Assembly (NCBI RefSeq): GCF_024323335.1
Contig: NC_066581.1
Location: 456,483,197-456,547,196 of the forward strand
DNA from: Lathyrus oleraceus
Taxonomy: Eukaryota; Streptophyta; Magnoliopsida; Fabales; Fabaceae
DNA: 64,000 nucleotides
Direction of reading: 5' to 3'
Notes under the pieces: generated by a model
The model's input: the letters and a program-made list of their open reading frames with translations, nothing else
Told to the model about the DNA's origin: nothing
The model's database searches: none
Shown here: one piece after another, positions 59,686 through 64,000 of the stretch
How the letters are laid out: the number at the start of each line of letters is the position of its first letter
How positions within the stretch are numbered: position 1 is the first letter of the stretch
Translations under genes and position numbers: made by a program

Positions 59686-61137
59686 ATGGAAAGACAAAGA
59701 AGGAATACAAAGAAGTACAGTTTCAGGCAACCAGATTTGAAAGAGTTAAGGAATCTGACATCCTATGTATTAGATCCTTTGGGTTTCAAGGCTCGTTTCG
59801 GGAAGCTTCTTCCTCTTCTGTTCACTCAGGTGGATGAAGGATTGATGAGTGTATTGGTGCAGTTTTATGATCCCTTGTACCGTTGCTTCACATTTCCGGA
59901 TTTCCAGCTTTTGCCTACCCTTGAGGAGTATGCTTATCTTGTGGGTATACCTATTCTAGATCAGTTGTCATTCAGTGGCTTGGAGAGTATTCATACTTCT
60001 CAAGAGATAGCTGACATGTTGCACATAGATGAATCTCTGGTTGGTGCTCATATGACTACCAAAGGAGGAATTCAAGGTCTCCCTTCCGAGTTTCTCATTG
60101 CTCAAGCTACTATCTATGGGAAGGCCATGAGTGAGGACGCCTTTGAAGCCATATTTGTACTTCTCATATATGGGCTAGTGTTATTCCCCAACATCGACAA
60201 GTTTGTGGATGTGAACGCTATTAGAATTTTCTCTACTCTTAATCCCGTTCCGACTTTGTTGGGCGATACCTATTTCTCTTTGCATATGAGGAATGCAAAG
60301 GGTGGTGGCGCCATTGTGTGTTGTTTGCCTCTGTTGTATAAGTGGTTTATTTCTCACTTACCTCAGACGGTCGCTTTCAAGGAGAACAAGGAATGTCTAC
60401 GGTGGTCTACGAGACTTATGTCTCTCACTAATGATGATATATTTTGGTACAACCGTGTGTATGATGGTGTGCAGATTATTGACTCTTGTGGCGAATTCTC
60501 CAATGTACCTCTTCTTGGTACATGTGGTGGGATTAACTACAATCCTGTTTTGGCACGTCGGCAGCTTGGGTTCCCCTTAAAGGATAAACCCAATAACATT
60601 CTATTAGAGGGTGTATTCTTTCAGAATGGTAAAGATCCCCAAGGCTTGAAAGCTAGGATGGTCCGCGCTTGGCGCAAGATTCATAGGAAAGGAAGGAAAG
60701 AGTTGGGTCCTAAGAATTGCATCGCTTTGGAGCCTTACACTGTTTGGGTTACGAAGAGGGCGTCTGAGTATCTCATGCCTTACGAGTATCCGAGACCTAC
60801 ACCTATGATTATGGATGGGCCTTCAACCCTCCCTAATCAAGGAGTAGAGGAGTTGAGAGACGAAGACCGTTCACATGCCTGGATCCGTGAACGTGAAGAG
60901 TTGCTTCAGCAGATTAAGGAGAAGGATGCGTTGATTGAGTTTCTTGAGCATCAGGTTATTGATGACCCTGATGATGTATGGACTTCTCTACTTCCTCAGT
61001 CTTCTAAGTTCTGGAAGAGGAAGTATGATCGACTCGCCAAAGAGAAGGCCGATATGGAGGCAGCCTACGAGAGGGAGGTGAAGAGGCTTCGCGCATCTTA
61101 TCTTCCTGTGTCCCGAGCTTTGGATTATTGTTTCTAG
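59686..61137 (+). CDS. Ogre ORF1 protein, intact frame
   Basis: 483 codons plus stop. I chose the ATG at 59686 (MERQRRNTKKYSF) because the matching start in Ogre-A is MDYGRRNAKKYSF; an upstream in-frame ATG at 59584 adds only leader sequence. Segments: SYVLDPLGFKARFG (residues about 22-35), PTLEEYAYLVGIP, FEAIFVLLIYGLVLFPNID, VPTLLGDTYFSLHMRNAKGGG, YKWFISHLPQT, then a basic stretch and a C-terminal coiled coil (about 395-470, LLQQIKEKDALIEFLEHQ). It belongs to the Ogre ORF1 family (DUF7745-like). Function unknown. It is unusual here in having no stop. Confidence 0.88.
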   Translation: MERQRRNTKKYSFRQPDLKELRNLTSYVLDPLGFKARFGKLLPLLFTQVDEGLMSVLVQFYDPLYRCFTFPDFQLLPTLEEYAYLVGIPILDQLSFSGLESIHTSQEIADMLHIDESLVGAHMTTKGGIQGLPSEFLIAQATIYGKAMSEDAFEAIFVLLIYGLVLFPNIDKFVDVNAIRIFSTLNPVPTLLGDTYFSLHMRNAKGGGAIVCCLPLLYKWFISHLPQTVAFKENKECLRWSTRLMSLTNDDIFWYNRVYDGVQIIDSCGEFSNVPLLGTCGGINYNPVLARRQLGFPLKDKPNNILLEGVFFQNGKDPQGLKARMVRAWRKIHRKGRKELGPKNCIALEPYTVWVTKRASEYLMPYEYPRPTPMIMDGPSTLPNQGVEELRDEDRSHAWIREREELLQQIKEKDALIEFLEHQVIDDPDDVWTSLLPQSSKFWKRKYDRLAKEKADMEAAYEREVKRLRASYLPVSRALDYCF

Positions 61138-61399
61138 GGATCCATAGGATGATTATTTTCCTTTTCTCTTGTATATGATTGACGATGCTGCACTTCTTTT
61201 CCCTGATATTATTTGATGAGATATTTCCATATGTGATAAAATGCTTAATATTTCCAGAATTTGCAAATAAAACTCTAAAGTTCCTTAAAAATAAAAAACA
61301 AATCATATGCACAAGCATTGCATGCATCATATGCATAAGTAGGTTTTGTTTCTGGTCCCTTGCCCTGTGGTCTAACTCTGTGTCCTTCATTTATTTTGA

Positions 61400-63157
61400 A
61401 GACAAGCTGACTCACCGGTACTACACTAGAGCCAACATTTCAAGACTGATGGATCACTTAGAGAAAGAGAACCGCGAGCTGAAAGAGGAAGTGGCCAGAT
61501 TAACTGCCCTAATTGAGTGACTCATGGCTGCCCAGAGCCAGTCTTCTCCGACACCTTCAACTCCTCCCCAGAGGACGGTTATCTCCGAGATTGTCTCCTC
61601 AACTATGCTCGCTGCTAGTACGCACTTTGTTCCAACAGCCATGCCAACGGGGTTCGCATGGGGGATGCCTCCCAATTTCATGCCTGAGGGTCTTGTTCCA
61701 GCCTTTGCTTCTATGTCGGCATCTAGCCCGGTCCTTACTGTTCCTCCTCCTGTCGTGCATACTTTGCCCAGGGTAGACGACACCATCTATCATTCTGAGC
61801 CGTCTGAGGGTCCAGATGTTTATGAGAAGATGGATGCTATGAACGATCAGTTTCTTGAGCTTCGCAAGGAATTGAAAACTCTCAGAGGGAAGGATCTTTT
61901 CGGCAAGTCTGCTGCCGAACTCTGCTTGGTTCCAAATGTGAAGATCCCTGTGAAATTCAAGGTCCCTGACTTTGAAAAGTACAAAGGAAATACTTGTACT
62001 CTCATCCACCTGGTCATGTATGCCAGGAAGATGTCGACTCAAACCGATAATGACCAACTACTCATCCACTACTTTCAGGACAGTCTATCCGGTGCCGCTT
62101 TGCGTTGGTACATGGGTTTAGACAGCACGAACATCCGATCCTTCAATGATCTCGGCAAAGCCTTCATCAAGCAGTACAAGTACAACGTGGATATGGCCCC
62201 CGATAGATATCAATTGAGAGCCATGTCCCAAAAGGATAAAGAAACATTTAAGGAGTATGCCCAGAGGTGGCGGGAGGTGGCAACACAGATCGTGCCTCCG
62301 CTAGAAGAGAAAGAGATGACTAAGATCTTTTTGAAGACTTTAAGTTCTTTTTATTATGAGCGGATGATTGCTAGCGCTCCTTCTGACTTCACCGAGATGA
62401 TAAATATGGGGACGCGTCTAGAAGAAGGGGTCTGTGAAGGACGGTTAACCAGAGAAGAAGGCTCTTCTGCCAAACGTTATGGGGCGTTTGCAAAGAAGAA
62501 AGATGGAGAGGCACATATTGTGACCTCCCATGAGAGACCAAGAAGACCCTCTGTGATGAGGAAGACCGAGCGTCCCGCCGGTAACCAGCACCGGGTGGCT
62601 CATATAGCACCTGTTTTCAGAGACAATCAACAATATCAGCAACAACAGCTCCGTCCGCAACAGCAGACCTACCAGCCTCGAAACAGTAATCAGACCAATA
62701 CAAGTTACGAGAGGAAAAGGGTCACCTTCGATCCTATTCCTATGACGTACGCAGAGTTATATCTCTCTTTGATAGAGGGGAAGCTGATTACTCCGAGAGA
62801 CCCACCGGCTATACCTGCTAACCCCGCAATGGTGGTATAAGCCCGAGTTACATTGTGTTTACCATTCTGGTGCTCCCGGCCATGACGTGGAGAATTGTTA
62901 CCCTTTGAAGACCAAGGTTCAGGACCTTATGAGGTGTGGAATTCTGTGTTTTGAGGACGTAGGTCCTAATGTGAAGAAGAACCCATTGCCCGAGCATGGG
63001 AAATCTGTTAACATGGTCCAGGGGTGCCCTGGAAAATACAAAGTCAAGTATGTCAGTCATATTCAACAGTCTCTGGTCCAGATGCATCGTTTTTTGTGTG
63101 ACTACAGTCATTACGAGCATGACCATGATAGATGCCGAGTCTGCTCTGTTAACCGAT
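61400..63157 (+). pseudogene. Ogre-D gag
   Basis: Begins around DKLTHRYYTRANISRLMDH with a coiled coil (LEKENRELKEEVARL). An in-frame TGA at 61518-61520 precedes MAAQSQSS. The capsid core (FEKYKGNTC, YFQDSLSGAALRWYMGL, FLKTLSSFYYERM), a Gln-rich linker and a zinc-knuckle-like C-x2-H-x-G-x-P-G-H-D-x3-N-C (62854-62898) follow. A one-base frame slip near 62830 separates linker from knuckle. A TAG at 63157-63159 interrupts the region before protease. Confidence 0.88.
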
Positions 63158-63159
63158 AG

Positions 63160-64000
63160 GGTTGTTGCCAGGTGCGCAAGGATGTTCAGGAAATGCTGGA
63201 CGAAGGAGTCATTGAGATCCTTCAAAATAGGAATGTTGATGAAAATGAGCCTGAGGTCAATGTGATCTCCCCAGTGTTCCGGATACCCGAGCCTATTATC
63301 ATCAAGTACAATGGTAGCAAGCAGAAGGCTTCTCCCGCCCTGATTATTAAGCCTGCTGGTCCTATGCCTTACTCTTCTGAAAAAGTAGTTCCCTGTCGCT
63401 ACAACACCGTAGCAGTAGAGAATGGGAAAAAGGTGTCCTTGCCCTCTTCTTCTGTTGTGAATATTGCTGATGTTAGCGGTTTGACCCGTAGTGGCCGTGT
63501 GTTTTCAGCGCCGCTGAAACCTCAAATTAATGCTGATTTTATTGAACGCCCGATTGGGAACGCTGTGAATTCTCCGAATCCGGCACTTGCTGTTAAGCCC
63601 TCCTCCGTACTGAAAACTCCTACTTCTGTTGGCCCGAGTGGCAATGTGAAAGAAGACTGTGACGAGATGCTAAGGCTCATCAAGAAAAGTGAGTACAATG
63701 TCGTAGACCAACTTCTACAAACGCCATCCAAAATATCTGTGTTATCCTTACTCTTAAATTCAGAACCACGCCGAGAGGCTCTGCAGAAGGTGTTGGATGT
63801 GGCATATGTGGATCACGATGTCACTTTGGAGCAATTCGATAGCATTGTTGCAAATATTACTGCTTGTAACAACCTGAGCTTTTGTGACTCTGATCTCCCT
63901 AAGGAGGGAAGAGACCACAACTTGGCTTTACACATATCTATGAATTGTAGAGACGACGCCATGTCCAATGTACTGGTGGACACTGGGTCATCATTGAACG
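63160..64000 (+). pseudogene. Ogre-D gag-protease linker and protease start
   Basis: Linker with TRSGRVFSAPL and MLRLIKKSEYNVVDQLLQTPSKISVL (in parts), then LHISMNC and the active site VLVDTGSSLN (Asp-Thr-Gly at 63979-63987). No stop after 63160. The window ends just after the active site. Confidence 0.85.

Larger units (their letters stand above)
56914..64000 (+). mobile_element. Ogre-D, 5' two-thirds, cut by window end
   Basis: LTR, primer site, leader, intact ORF1, gag and the start of protease, all on the plus strand. It is closely related to Ogre-A. The flanking five bases are GATAC (56909-56913); the right end is outside the window. Confidence 0.92.

Overview
This is plant nuclear DNA made almost entirely of transposable elements, in nested and broken layers. 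The families point to a legume, and most likely to the pea, vetch and faba bean tribe (Fabeae). That inference rests on several Ogre-type Ty3/gypsy elements (extra ORF1 before gag, intron between protease and RT, tRNA-type primer site TGGCGACTCTGCTGGGGA), a SIRE/Maximus-like Ty1/copia element, and a CACTA element with a Ulp1 domain. I see no intact cellular gene, no rRNA, no tRNA gene and no CRISPR array. Element names (Ogre-A to Ogre-D, Tat-E) are mine.

Layout. 1-1876: LTR-like and low-complexity sequence ending in a plus-strand LTR end. 1877-2590: plus-strand RNase H/integrase scrap (Ogre-B). About 2590-19556: Ogre-A on the minus strand (5' LTR 14938-19556, primer site, leader, ORF1, gag, protease, intron, RT, RNase H, integrase, repeat-rich 3' UTR; no 3' LTR found). 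19557-21385: Ogre-like 3' UTR and LTR fragment. 21386-23033: featureless apart from short repeats. 23034-23177 and 55697-55830: two halves of one minus-strand coding fragment, split by a 32.5-kb insertion.

The insertion is a stack of elements with target-site duplications at each level. A CACTA element (23178-55696, TGT) is interrupted by the Tat-lineage Ty3/gypsy element Tat-E (25035-52983, ATGAG). The Tat-E integrase gene is interrupted by Ogre-C (32631-40912, TTGGG, minus strand), whose 5' LTR is interrupted by a solo LTR (39208-40893, TAAAT). The 3' LTR of Tat-E is interrupted by a copia element (46640-52331, ACTTC). Between its integrase and 3' LTR, Tat-E carries an antisense gene for a plant-mobile-domain protein, with its own TATA box and candidate introns. 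55831-56908 is another LTR fragment. 56914-64000 is Ogre-D on the plus strand, cut by the window end in protease, with an intact ORF1.

How the parts work together: in each retroelement, gag, protease, RT, RNase H and integrase would make the particle and the DNA copy, and the LTRs supply promoter and polyadenylation. All copies here carry stops, frameshifts or deletions, and several have lost catalytic residues. The strongest leads are a leader stem with three compensatory base-pair changes between Ogre copies, the antisense spliced gene in Tat-E, the dated insertion order of the stack, and an ATCGAT-core repeat array in the solo LTR.
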